A stretch of DNA of 53,840 nucleotides, from the NCBI GenBank assembly GCA_018713335.1, contig DVOW01000014.1, positions 1-53,840 of the forward strand. Direction: 5' to 3'. A program made the position numbers and the translations under genes. Within the stretch, counting starts at the first letter, position 1; each line of letters begins with the position of its first letter. Shown piece after piece: positions 25,371 through 33,767 of this stretch. The stretch comes from Candidatus Merdivicinus intestinigallinarum (GTDB lineage Bacteria; Bacillota; Clostridia; Oscillospirales; Ruminococcaceae). Under the pieces are notes generated by a model. That model was not told where the DNA came from. It saw only the letters and a program-made list of their open reading frames with translations, and did no database searches.

Positions 25371-25399
25371 AGTATAGCATATTCTTCCCCCTGCCGCAA
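25371..25399 (-). promoter_or_regulatory. Promoter of the glycosidase-coaBC operon
   Basis: Minus-strand TTGCGG (25399-25394), spacer 17, TATACT (25376-25371). Back to back with the plus-strand promoter at 25417. Confidence 0.65.
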
Positions 25400-25416
25400 G
25401 AATTTCCGCGAAATCT

Positions 25417-25445
25417 TTGCAAATCCCGGAAAGCTGTGCTATACT
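25417..25445 (+). promoter_or_regulatory. Promoter of the membrane protein-hydF transcript
   Basis: TTGCAA (25417-25422), spacer 17, TATACT (25440-25445): the same two hexamers as the cobalamin operon promoter. Confidence 0.7.
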
Positions 25446-25465
25446 GGGACAAAGGAGGGATTTTC

Positions 25466-26332
25466 ATGCGGTTCAAACGGATGATCTGTCTGCTTGTGAT
25501 GATGGTTTTCCCCATTGTTTTCGCTTTCCCTGTTTTCGCCGACATGGGCCCCAAGCCCCAGGTGACCGTCCGGGTGGAAAACCCGCCGGAGGGGCTTTAC
25601 TACCTGGATCTGCTGGTTTCATATCAGGACGATTACCAAAACCTCACCGAGGAAGAACTGGCGGCGGCGGACCCGGAGCTGTTAAAAGGATTGACCTCCC
25701 TGGAGGAGGAAGGCTGGCACCCCGCTTTGTCCGGCGGGACCCACATCCCCTTATACGGCAGCCTTACCGGCGAACCTGACGGGGAGGAAATGGTCCACAT
25801 TTTCGGCTACGCGCCGCCGGATTCCTTCCGCATTATCTTAGCGTCCAAAGAAGGGACAACGGTTTCGGAGGTAGTGGACACCCATGTGTTCCGCTCCACT
25901 GTCTGGTTTGACGCTCAAACCGGCGAAGTTTCCCAGCGGCCCTGGTGGCTGGCTTATCCGTTCCAGTATTTCACCACCTTGATCCCCACCCTGATTATCG
26001 AAGGGATCGTATTCCTGCTTTTTGGCTTTTCCTTAAAGATGCACTGGGTCTTTTTCCTTGTTCTAAATATGTCCACCCAGCTTCTCATGTACTACATCCT
26101 CTGGTGTGCAGACAAAGTCGGCGCGCCGGTCATCGGCTTTTTCTACTTCATGTATATGATCCCCTTAGAAATTTTCGTCACCATTGTGGAGGTGGTGACC
26201 TACTCCCGCTGCCCCCTGGGAAAAAGCTGGAAACGGCAGGTCTGCTGCGCTGTCACTGCCAACGCCGCCAGCTGCTTTGCGGGCTTTTTCCTGGCGGAGC
26301 CCATGTTTGAATGGATATCCCGATTATTTTAA
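25466..26332 (+). CDS. Membrane protein with secreted N-terminal domain, unknown function
   Basis: A 288-residue protein. Residues 1-26 are a signal peptide (basic MRFKR, hydrophobic core, VFA-D cleavage). A mature extracellular part of about 130 residues begins DMGPKPQVTVRVENPPEGLYY in fragments, a pattern seen in uncharacterised clostridial surface proteins. After residue 155 come four membrane helices (about 165-190, 195-220, 225-250, 258-285). The start at 25466 has AAAGGAGG seven bases upstream; an ATG-like start at 25436 would precede the -10 box and is rejected. Function unknown. It heads a run with a YgjP protease gene and hydF. Confidence 0.7.
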   Translation: MRFKRMICLLVMMVFPIVFAFPVFADMGPKPQVTVRVENPPEGLYYLDLLVSYQDDYQNLTEEELAAADPELLKGLTSLEEEGWHPALSGGTHIPLYGSLTGEPDGEEMVHIFGYAPPDSFRIILASKEGTTVSEVVDTHVFRSTVWFDAQTGEVSQRPWWLAYPFQYFTTLIPTLIIEGIVFLLFGFSLKMHWVFFLVLNMSTQLLMYYILWCADKVGAPVIGFFYFMYMIPLEIFVTIVEVVTYSRCPLGKSWKRQVCCAVTANAASCFAGFFLAEPMFEWISRLF

Positions 26333-26344
26333 AGGAGCAAATCT

Positions 26345-26995
26345 ATGGAATACACCCTCACCCGTTCCCGGCGGAAAACCGTGACTGTCCGGGTCCTGCC
26401 CGGCGGGGAGCTGGAAGTCAAAGCGCCTCTGCGGTTCCCAAAAGCGGAAATCGACCGGCTTTTGGAAAAAAAAGCCGCCTGGATCGAAAAGGCCCGGGCA
26501 AAAATGCCTGCCCCGCCCCAAGTATTTGCCCAAGGGACCCGGCTCCCCTTTTTGGGGACGGAATACCCTTTGCGGCTCCGGGAAACAGAGCCTGCCGGGA
26601 TCCGGGACGGGAAGCTCTTTTTGCCCCTGTCCCCTTTGGCCTCCGGTGAGGAGGTAAAAGCCGCCGCCGAAGCCTTTTACCGGCAGGCCGCCAAGGAGCT
26701 TCTCCCCCGAAAGCTGCAAAAATACGCCGCCCTTTTGGGAGTATCCTGGGAAGGGCTCCGTATCACCGGGGCCAAAACCCGCTGGGGCTCCTGCTCCTCC
26801 AAAGGCTCCGTGAATTTTTCCTGGCGGCTCATGGCCGCACCGGAAAGCTGCATCGACTATGTGGTGGTGCACGAGCTGTGCCACCGGCTGCATTTTGACC
26901 ACTCCCCGGCTTTTCACGCCGCCGTGGCCGCCGTTTTCCCGGACTGGAAGCGGCGCAGAGACAACCTAAACCAATTCCGCCAGCTTTGCTGGTAA
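26345..26995 (+). CDS. YgjP-like (DUF45/SprT-type) zinc metallopeptidase
   Basis: A 216-residue soluble protein. The motif VVHELCHRLHFDHSPAFH holds the HExxH zinc site with a third ligand His downstream, in the order typical of the YgjP/DUF45 group. RWGSCSSKGSVNFSWRL before it is the other hallmark of this family. The N-terminal half is a basic beta-rich region. It follows the membrane protein gene by 12 bases with AAAGGAG before the ATG. The substrate of these proteases is not known. Confidence 0.88.
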   Translation: MEYTLTRSRRKTVTVRVLPGGELEVKAPLRFPKAEIDRLLEKKAAWIEKARAKMPAPPQVFAQGTRLPFLGTEYPLRLRETEPAGIRDGKLFLPLSPLASGEEVKAAAEAFYRQAAKELLPRKLQKYAALLGVSWEGLRITGAKTRWGSCSSKGSVNFSWRLMAAPESCIDYVVVHELCHRLHFDHSPAFHAAVAAVFPDWKRRRDNLNQFRQLCW

Positions 26996-27017
26996 AATAA
27001 AGAAAGGAAGAACCTTT

Positions 27018-28187
27018 ATGCTGGAAACCCCTCGGGCCAACCGCCTGCACATCGCTTTTTTCGGCCGCACCAACAGCGGCAAATCCACCCTGTTAAACCG
27101 CCTGGCCGGGCAGGAAATCTCCGTAGTTTCGGACGTGTCCGGCACCACCACCGACCCGGTTTACAAATCCATGGAGCTTCTGCCCATTGGGCCGGTGGTG
27201 CTCATTGACACGGCCGGGCTGGACGATACCACGGCGTTAGGCTCCCTGCGCACCGAAAAGACCCGGGAGGTCATGCGGAAAACCGACCTGGCCGTGCTGG
27301 TGGTTTCCTCCCGCGCTGGGGATTTTTCCGAAGAAGCCGAGTATCTGCGGCTCTTGGAGGAAAACAAGGTAAAAACCGTCTGCGTGGTCAACCGGATAGA
27401 CGGCGAAGACGCCCCGGAGCTGCCCTTTTTCCTGCCCACCCTGTCCCTGGACGCCCGGGACGCCGGGCAGATGGGCGCTTTTAAAAAATTCCTCATCCAA
27501 AACGCCGGGACGGATTTTGAGATTCCCTTCATGACCGCCCATTTGGTCAAAGAGGGGGGGCTTGTGATGCTGGTCATGCCCCAGGACATCCAGGCTCCCA
27601 AAGGGCGGCTCATTCTGCCCCAGGTGCAGATGACAAGGGAACTGCTGGACCGCCGCTGCCGGGTGATTTCCGTGGTCCCCGACGGCATCGCCCCCATGCT
27701 GGCGGCCCTAAAGGAGGCCCCCGACCTGGTGATCACCGACTCCCAGGTGTTTAAGCAGGTCAACGAGCTAATTCCCAAGGAAATCCCGCTGACCTCCTTC
27801 TCCGTCCTCCTTTCGGAAAACAAAGGGGACATCGAAACCTTTTTGGAGGGAGCCAAAGCCATCCGCTCCTTAAATCCCGGGGACAAGGTGCTGATTATGG
27901 AAGCCTGCACCCATCACGCCCTGGAAGGGGACATCGCCCGGCAGAAGCTGCCCAAGCTCCTGGAAAAATTCGTGGGGGGCCCCGTGGATTTCCAGGTCTT
28001 TTCCGGGCCGGGATTCCCGGAAAACATCCGGGATTACAAGCTCATCCTCCACTGCGGAGGCTGCATGATCAACCGGAAGAACATGCTGTCCAAATTAAGC
28101 GAGGCCCAGCAGTACGGCGTGCCGGTGACCAACTTCGGCATCGCCATCGCTTACATGAACGGCATGATGGACCGGATCTGCTGGTGA
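27018..28187 (+). CDS. hydF: [FeFe] hydrogenase H-cluster maturation GTPase
   Basis: A 389-residue scaffold GTPase on which the 2Fe subcluster of [FeFe] hydrogenase is assembled before transfer to HydA. The N-terminal Era-like GTPase domain has G1 GRTNSGKST, G2 in TDVSGTTTD-like SDVSGTTTD, G3 DTAG and G4 NRID. The C-terminal [4Fe-4S] site is formed by Cys in EACTHH and the CxxC in LHCGGCMINRK. Length is normal. A hydrogenase gene occurs at 43924, but hydE and hydG are not in the window. Confidence 0.95.
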   Translation: MLETPRANRLHIAFFGRTNSGKSTLLNRLAGQEISVVSDVSGTTTDPVYKSMELLPIGPVVLIDTAGLDDTTALGSLRTEKTREVMRKTDLAVLVVSSRAGDFSEEAEYLRLLEENKVKTVCVVNRIDGEDAPELPFFLPTLSLDARDAGQMGAFKKFLIQNAGTDFEIPFMTAHLVKEGGLVMLVMPQDIQAPKGRLILPQVQMTRELLDRRCRVISVVPDGIAPMLAALKEAPDLVITDSQVFKQVNELIPKEIPLTSFSVLLSENKGDIETFLEGAKAIRSLNPGDKVLIMEACTHHALEGDIARQKLPKLLEKFVGGPVDFQVFSGPGFPENIRDYKLILHCGGCMINRKNMLSKLSEAQQYGVPVTNFGIAIAYMNGMMDRICW

Positions 28188-28223
28188 TTTTCCAAATTGA
28201 AAATAGGAAGGGAGGGGCTGGTT

Positions 28224-28793
28224 GTGAAAAAGTGCGCTTCGCTCCTTATGGCAATGCTTCTGACGCTGCCGCTGTCCGCCTGTTCCGGCACAAAAGAGGC
28301 TGGGATGTCCATTAAACCCAGTCAGTTTTCCGAAGAAACCACGGAAGTTCTAGAAATATTTGATGAGATTCAATTTTTTGACGTCTCTTTTGACGAATCC
28401 GCAAAATCGCAAAAAATTTCCGTCTGGGTTTACCGGGACGGCCAGTGGCATGAGGATGGAACGATTGAGGGAGAGATCAAATCCTCAGACGAGCGGATTG
28501 CCGTCCAACTGACGGATACCAGCTTTGATTTATATCTCCTGGACGAAACCGGCCACACACAGTACACCTATCCGGTTCTGGAAACGGCACTGGAAGATTC
28601 TGCCACCGTGCTGAACTGGAAAATTGAAGAGCCGGTTCCGGTGGAGCTGGACCAGGAAGTGGCGTTCTGGGTAAAAACGGGCGTGGAGGATCACAGTATG
28701 CGCACGGAAGTAGAGCCGCATGATTTCCGCAGCGTTCAGTGCAATGCCGGGATCGCCGTCACCCTGACTGTATCGGAGCAGGAAATTGAATAA
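28224..28793 (+). CDS. Lipoprotein of unknown function
   Basis: A 189-residue predicted lipoprotein. The N-terminus KKCASLLMAMLLTLPLSACSG has a basic start, a hydrophobic core and a lipobox LSAC, so the mature protein would be anchored at Cys about residue 18. The rest is acidic and strand-rich with no recognised domain. The start is GTG at 28224 with GGGAGGGG upstream; the ATG at 28197 would place nine residues before the signal peptide without a ribosome binding site. It follows hydF by 36 bases and is AT-richer than hydF. Function not inferred. Confidence 0.65.
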   Translation: MKKCASLLMAMLLTLPLSACSGTKEAGMSIKPSQFSEETTEVLEIFDEIQFFDVSFDESAKSQKISVWVYRDGQWHEDGTIEGEIKSSDERIAVQLTDTSFDLYLLDETGHTQYTYPVLETALEDSATVLNWKIEEPVPVELDQEVAFWVKTGVEDHSMRTEVEPHDFRSVQCNAGIAVTLTVSEQEIE

Positions 28794-28889
28794 TTCTCAC
28801 ATCCGCTGGTGATTCACCGCTTTATTGCAAAAAATCAGTATAATATGCTTCATCTCGCCAATTTACAGAAAAATAATTTTCAAAACCCC

Positions 28890-28918
28890 TTTACATCTGG
28901 AATAATGTGTGGTATTAT
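28890..28918 (+). promoter_or_regulatory. Promoter of the TIM-barrel/acyl-CoA ligase fusion gene
   Basis: TTTACA (28890-28895), spacer 17, TATTAT (28913-28918); AGGAGG at 28943-28948 serves the ATG at 28957. Confidence 0.7.
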
Positions 28919-28956
28919 AAGAAGACAACGATTATTCCAAACAGGAGGAATCAGAG

Positions 28957-31488
28957 ATGAAGCTCGCGTTTTCAACATTAGGCTGTCCAGACTTCGACTG
29001 GACAGATATTTATACCATGGCCAAGGACTTTGGCTTTTCCGGCATCGAGCTGCGGGGCCTAAAAAGCGCCACCTTTTCCATCCATGCCCGGCCTTTCCAG
29101 GAGGAAAACCTGCCGGAAACCCTTGCCATGCTCAAAAACAAGCATCTGGAAATCCCCTGCCTGTCCACAGGCTGCGCCCTGAAGGACGCGGAGCATCGGG
29201 AAGAAACCCTGGCGGAAATCCGGGAATACATCGCCCTGGCTCAGAAGCTTGGAACGCCCTATATCCGCATTTTAGGGGATTTGACGGCGGCTCCCGCGGG
29301 AGAAGTGGACGATGAAGTGGTGTTGAGCGCGTTAAAGGAACTGATTCCCCATGCGGAACAGGCCGGCGTCACCCTGCTGGTGGAAACAAACGGCGTTTAC
29401 GCTAATACCGCCCGTCTGCGGGATTTGTTGAACCGTGCGGAAAGCGACAATGTGGCGGCCTTGTGGGATATCCACCACCCCTACCGCTTCGCCGGGGAAA
29501 CCCCGGAGGAAACGGTGCAGAACCTGGGGGCGTACATCAAATATGTCCATGTGAAGGATTCCGTCATGGAAAACGGCAAGGTTTCCTACCGGCTCATCGG
29601 CGAAGGCGACCTGCCCATTGACGATATGGTCCGCACCCTCAATTCCATCAACTACGAGGGGTACATTTCCCTGGAATGGCTCAAGCAGTACGCCCCGGAT
29701 TTAAGCGACGCGGGCATTGTATTCCCCCATTTCGCCAACTATATGGCTCAGTACCTGGGAAATGAACGGGGCAGCAGCCGCCTTTACGACAACAACGCCG
29801 GCACCGGCAAATATGTCTGGCCCAAGGAAACTCTCATTGACCTGACCTTCCCCCAGGTCCTGGACCGGATGGTGGAGGAATTTCCGGACCAGTACGCTTT
29901 CCGGTACACCACCCTGGACTACACCCGGACCTATGCGGAATTTCGGGACGATGTGGACACCTTCGCCCGTTCTCTGATCGCCATGGGGGTCAAGCCCGGC
30001 GACCATGTGGCCATCTGGGCCACCAACGTCCCTCAGTGGTACATCACCTTCTGGGCCACCACGAAAATCGGCGCGGTATTGGTAACGGTGAACACCGCTT
30101 ATAAGATCCACGAGGCGGAATACCTGCTCCGCCAGTCGGACACCCACACCCTGGTGATGATCGACGGCTACAAGGATTCCGACTATGTGGCCATCATGAA
30201 GGAGATCTGCCCGGAACTGGCCACTGCTGAAAAGGGACACCCCCTCCACATCCGGCGGCTGCCCTTCCTGCGGAACATTATCACGGTGGATTCGGAGCAG
30301 CCCGGCTGCTACACCTGGGAGGAAAGCCTGGCCTTAGCGGACCAGGTGCCCATTGAGGAGGTTTACCGCCGTGCGGCGGCCATCAATAAGCACGATGTCT
30401 GCAATATGCAGTACACCTCCGGCACCACCGGATTCCCCAAGGGGGTCATGCTGACCCATTACAATGTGGTCAACAACGGCAAAGCCATCGGCGACTGCAT
30501 GGATCTTTCCACTGCCGACCGGATGATGATCCAGGTGCCCATGTTCCATTGCTTCGGCATGGTGCTGGCCATGACGGCATCTATGACCCACGGCGTCACC
30601 ATGAGCCCTATCCCGGCCTTCTCCCCACGCAAAGGACTTGACTGTATCAACCGGGAAAAGATCACGGCCTTCCACGGGGTCCCCACCATGTTTATCGCCA
30701 TGCTGGGCCACGAGGATTTTGAAAAAACCGATTTCAGCCACATGCGCACCGGCATTATGGCGGGTTCCCCCTGTCCGGTAAAGGTAATGGAAGATGTGGT
30801 CAACAAGATGCACATGAGCGAAATCACCATTGTTTACGGCCAGACGGAGGCTTCCCCCGGCTGCACCCAGAGCCGGGTGGACGACCCCCTGGATGTCCGG
30901 GTCAACACTGTAGGACGGGCGCTTTTCGGCGTGGAATGCAAGATCGTGGACCCGGAAACCGGCGAGGATCTGCCGGACAATGTGGACGGCGAGTTCGTGG
31001 CCCGGGGCTACAACATTATGAAGGGGTATTACAAGATGCCCAACGCCACGGCGGCGGCCATTGACGAAGACGGCTGGCTCCACACCGGGGATTTGGCCCG
31101 CCGGGATGAAAACGGCAACTACAAGATCACCGGCCGGATCAAAGACATGATTATCCGGGGCGGCGAGAACATTTACCCCAAGGAAATCGAGGACTTTATC
31201 TACACCCATCCCAAGGTGTCGGACGTGCAGGTTATCGGCGTTCCGGACAAGGATTACGGCGAGGAGATCATGGCCTGCGTCATCTTAAAGCCCGGCGAAA
31301 CCATGACGGAAGCGGAGCTGAAGGAATATGTGGCCACTCACATGGCCAAGCACAAAACCCCACGGTATGTGGATTTTGTGGACGCTTTCCCCATGAACGC
31401 GGCCGGCAAGATCCTCAAGTACAAGATGCGGGAGGACGCGGTGAAGAAGCTGAGCCTTCAGGCAGACGCCAGCATCGAAACCGCCTAG
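28957..31488 (+). CDS. Fusion of a sugar-isomerase-like TIM barrel with an acyl-CoA ligase (AMP-forming)
   Basis: An 843-residue protein with two complete enzyme domains. Residues 1-265 are a xylose-isomerase-like/sugar phosphate isomerase-epimerase barrel with the full metal quartet Glu143 (LVETN), Asp171 (LWDIHH), His198 (YVHVKD) and Glu240 (SLEW). Residues 290-843 are an AMP-forming acyl-CoA synthetase with YTSGTTGFPKG (486-496), YGQTEASPG, the hinge region DGWLHTGDLARRDENG and catalytic Lys818 (AAGKILKYK). The reading frame is continuous with no stop or second ribosome binding site at the junction. The ligase half resembles medium-chain or aromatic acyl-CoA ligases. It is transcribed alone from its own promoter, so neighbours do not show the substrate. 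The link between the two activities is unknown. Confidence 0.9.
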   Translation: MKLAFSTLGCPDFDWTDIYTMAKDFGFSGIELRGLKSATFSIHARPFQEENLPETLAMLKNKHLEIPCLSTGCALKDAEHREETLAEIREYIALAQKLGTPYIRILGDLTAAPAGEVDDEVVLSALKELIPHAEQAGVTLLVETNGVYANTARLRDLLNRAESDNVAALWDIHHPYRFAGETPEETVQNLGAYIKYVHVKDSVMENGKVSYRLIGEGDLPIDDMVRTLNSINYEGYISLEWLKQYAPDLSDAGIVFPHFANYMAQYLGNERGSSRLYDNNAGTGKYVWPKETLIDLTFPQVLDRMVEEFPDQYAFRYTTLDYTRTYAEFRDDVDTFARSLIAMGVKPGDHVAIWATNVPQWYITFWATTKIGAVLVTVNTAYKIHEAEYLLRQSDTHTLVMIDGYKDSDYVAIMKEICPELATAEKGHPLHIRRLPFLRNIITVDSEQPGCYTWEESLALADQVPIEEVYRRAAAINKHDVCNMQYTSGTTGFPKGVMLTHYNVVNNGKAIGDCMDLSTADRMMIQVPMFHCFGMVLAMTASMTHGVTMSPIPAFSPRKGLDCINREKITAFHGVPTMFIAMLGHEDFEKTDFSHMRTGIMAGSPCPVKVMEDVVNKMHMSEITIVYGQTEASPGCTQSRVDDPLDVRVNTVGRALFGVECKIVDPETGEDLPDNVDGEFVARGYNIMKGYYKMPNATAAAIDEDGWLHTGDLARRDENGNYKITGRIKDMIIRGGENIYPKEIEDFIYTHPKVSDVQVIGVPDKDYGEEIMACVILKPGETMTEAELKEYVATHMAKHKTPRYVDFVDAFPMNAAGKILKYKMREDAVKKLSLQADASIETA

Positions 31489-31837
31489 CCCGGAGGCCGG
31501 GCCGCCAATTCGACGCGGGCGGCGAACCGCCGCTGGTAATTCGACGCGGCCGTTGTACCCCGCGTCTGGCTTCAGCTGGCGTGAACAAGTCACGCCTCTG
31601 GCAGAGAATTCCCCGCTAGCCCAAAGGTCGCGGCAAGCTTGTTTAATGACGTGACCGCGGCCGCACAGCCCCACACCAACCGCTGGACGGCGAAAATATT
31701 CGCCGCATGGGAAAGTTTCATCCCCTTATCATTTTGGCAAATAAACGATAGAAGGATTGTAGGGGCCGGGTTTCCCGGCCCGCATGTCATACCAAATGTT
31801 CCGAAAAAAACGCGGGACGGGAAACCCGTCCCCTACA
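31489..31837 (+). repeat. Composite D-C-A repeat block after the fusion gene
   Basis: In order from the stop codon: a type-D segment (31489-31517, with a CAATTCGACGCGG-like echo at 31537), a GGCGTGA-ACAA-GTCACGCC-like hairpin (about 31580-31600), an inverted type-C copy (31670-31724, CCAACCGCTGGACGG), and two type-A hairpins (31758-31782 and 31811-31837). The same order D, C, A follows cbiC. The bases joining C to A are also alike at the two loci (GTTTCAT...TTATC...ATTGTAGGGG). No credible gene in this 456-base stretch. Confidence 0.7.
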
Positions 31838-31891
31838 AAATATCCAGCCACTGTTTCGGGGAATCCGTACCGAAAACGGCTGTGTTCATGA

Positions 31892-31925
31892 AAAAACAAC
31901 AAGGACACCCCTTCCGGGGTGTCCT
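31892..31925 (-). terminator. Terminator of galE
   Basis: Perfect 10-base stem AGGACACCCC/GGGGTGTCCT (31902-31911, 31916-31925), loop TTCC, followed on the minus strand by a T-rich tail. Confidence 0.85.
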
Positions 31926-31944
31926 GATTTGCATATTGGGAAAA

Positions 31945-32952
31945 TTACCGGTTCGCTTCCGATTTCACGGTGAAATTCCAGGAATCGGCGCACATTTCCT
32001 CGATACCCATGGTGGCCTCCCAGCCCAGGACGTTTTTGGCCTTGGTGGGGTCGGCGTAGCACTCGGCAATGTCACCGGGGCGGCGGGGCGCGATCTTGTA
32101 GTTGACCTTCCGGCCGCTGGCCTTTTCAAAGGCGTCCACCACCTGAAGCACGGAATATCCATGTCCGGTACCCAGATTGTAGGCGTCCACGCCTTTATCC
32201 TTACGGACCTTGGCCAGGGCTTTCAGGTGGCCTTTGGCCAAATCCACCACGTGGATGTAATCCCGAACGCCGGTGCCGTCGGGGGTGGGGTAATCGTTGC
32301 CGTAAACGGACAGACATTCCAGCTGGCCCGCCGCGACCTTGGCGATATAAGGCAGGAGGTTGTTGGGGATGCCGTTGGGGTCCTCGCCGATTAAGCCGCT
32401 TTTATGGGCGCCGATGGGGTTAAAATACCGCAGAAGGGCGATGCTCCAGTCTTTGTCGGCCACCCACAGATCCCGCAGGATGCCCTCGATGTACAGCTTG
32501 GTGGAGCCGTAGGGGTTGGTGGTAGTCAGAGGGAAATCCTCCCGAATAGGGACGCTCTTAGGCGCGCCGTAAACTGTGGCGGAGGAGCTGAACACCAGCT
32601 TTTTCACGCCGTATTTTTCCATAAGCTCGCAGAGGATCAGGGTGCCGGTGATGTTGTTGTGGTAATAGCGCAAAGGCTGGGCAACGCTTTCGCCCACGGC
32701 TTTCAGGCCGGCAAAATGAATCACGGAATCGATCTGGTTCTGGGCAAAGATTTTCTCCATGCCGTCCCGGTTCAGCAGGTCTGTCTCATAGAATTTGAAA
32801 TCCCGGCCGGTAATTTCCCGGATGCGGTCCAGTGCCTCGGGCTTGGAATTGACAAAATTATCCACAATGATAATTTCCTCGCCGTTTTCCAGGAGCTCCA
32901 CGCAGGTGTGGGAGCCAATATATCCGGCGCCGCCGGTGACTAATACTGCCAT
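31945..32952 (-). CDS. galE: UDP-glucose 4-epimerase
   Basis: A 335-residue NAD-dependent extended SDR enzyme interconverting UDP-glucose and UDP-galactose, for galactose use and surface-polysaccharide precursors. VTGGAGYIGSHT binds NAD. The catalytic Ser lies in FSSSATVYG and the YxxxK pair in NPYGSTKLYIE. RYFNPIGAH and GTGVRDYIHVVDLAKGH are standard GalE blocks. The start at 32952 has GGAGG eight bases upstream; a second ATG two codons earlier is less well placed. It is monocistronic, with its own strong promoter and terminator. Confidence 0.96.
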   Translation of the reverse strand: MAVLVTGGAGYIGSHTCVELLENGEEIIIVDNFVNSKPEALDRIREITGRDFKFYETDLLNRDGMEKIFAQNQIDSVIHFAGLKAVGESVAQPLRYYHNNITGTLILCELMEKYGVKKLVFSSSATVYGAPKSVPIREDFPLTTTNPYGSTKLYIEGILRDLWVADKDWSIALLRYFNPIGAHKSGLIGEDPNGIPNNLLPYIAKVAAGQLECLSVYGNDYPTPDGTGVRDYIHVVDLAKGHLKALAKVRKDKGVDAYNLGTGHGYSVLQVVDAFEKASGRKVNYKIAPRRPGDIAECYADPTKAKNVLGWEATMGIEEMCADSWNFTVKSEANR

Positions 32953-33000
32953 AATCATTCCTCCGTTTCAAGTGGGTCAGGTGAATTTCTTCTTATTTTC

Positions 33001-33029
33001 AGTATACCGCCATTTTCTCCACCCGTCAA
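33001..33029 (-). promoter_or_regulatory. Promoter of galE
   Basis: Minus-strand TTGACG (33029-33024), spacer 17, TATACT (33006-33001). Confidence 0.75.
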
Positions 33030-33091
33030 CGGCTTGCAGGAATAATCCATATAAAAGCGAAATTTTGCCGGTTAAAAACAGAAGTTTTCCG

Positions 33092-33613
33092 TTACGAAAA
33101 GGCGGCATATTTTTCTGCAATCAGCAAGGCGTTTTCCGAAACCAGCCTTGTCCCATCCAAGCAGATCATGGGGCAGCGGAGGGACCGGCCCCATTTTATA
33201 ACGGGTTCCAGGGGCCGGGAGGCGGCGAATTGCAGGAACTCCTTCTGCTGCCCGGCCATATCGCCGCTGATTACCCGTTGACCGTATTGCCGGCAGGCCC
33301 GTTCCCGGATACGCTCCAGACGAACGTCCAGCGGCGCGGACAGGAAAAATGCCAGGCGGAACATGGAAAAAAATTCCGTCCCGAAATCCCCCTGTACCGC
33401 TGTAAACACGCAGGCCGGGGATTTTTGCAGGTCCGCCAGGAGCAATTCCCGGCACTCTTCTTTGGAACGCTTGACTGTATAAGGTATCGCAGACGGCAAA
33501 AACGCATAATCTTCAATGTCAAGATGGGGGATTTGCAGTATCCGGGCGCTTTCCCTTCCCAAGGTTGTTTTTCCTGCCCCGTTCAGTCCAAAAATCAATA
33601 TCCTTTTGGACAT
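33092..33613 (-). CDS. Small P-loop kinase (adenylate/shikimate-kinase-like)
   Basis: A 173-residue cytosolic protein starting MSKRILIFGLNGAGKTTLGRE with a complete P-loop GLNGAGKTT. IPHLDIEDYAFLPS resembles the substrate-binding Asp region of small-molecule kinases. RLERIRERACRQYGQRV is an Arg-rich lid. The family (AAA_18/topology-like) phosphorylates nucleosides or other small molecules; no specific substrate can be given. AAGGTG precedes the start at 33613. A longer frame reading upstream across the promoter and into the divergent gene is rejected. Similar in design to the gene at 21469, but with an intact P-loop Lys. Confidence 0.75.
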   Translation of the reverse strand: MSKRILIFGLNGAGKTTLGRESARILQIPHLDIEDYAFLPSAIPYTVKRSKEECRELLLADLQKSPACVFTAVQGDFGTEFFSMFRLAFFLSAPLDVRLERIRERACRQYGQRVISGDMAGQQKEFLQFAASRPLEPVIKWGRSLRCPMICLDGTRLVSENALLIAEKYAAFS

Positions 33614-33635
33614 ATGGTCACCTTCTTTCCACCTG

Positions 33636-33664
33636 ATTATACCATAAAGTTTCAGAATTGAAAA
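33636..33664 (-). promoter_or_regulatory. Promoter of the small kinase gene
   Basis: Minus-strand TTTTCA (33664-33659), spacer 17, TATAAT (33641-33636), 23 bases before the ATG. Confidence 0.6.
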
Positions 33665-33767
33665 GGGATCCGGCATTTGGCTCTGTGACCGGACGCACAG
33701 ACTTTTCCGCAAAAAACTGTTAAGATAAAGAAAAAAGGTTCTCATCTCCACAAAGAAAGAAGGTTTT

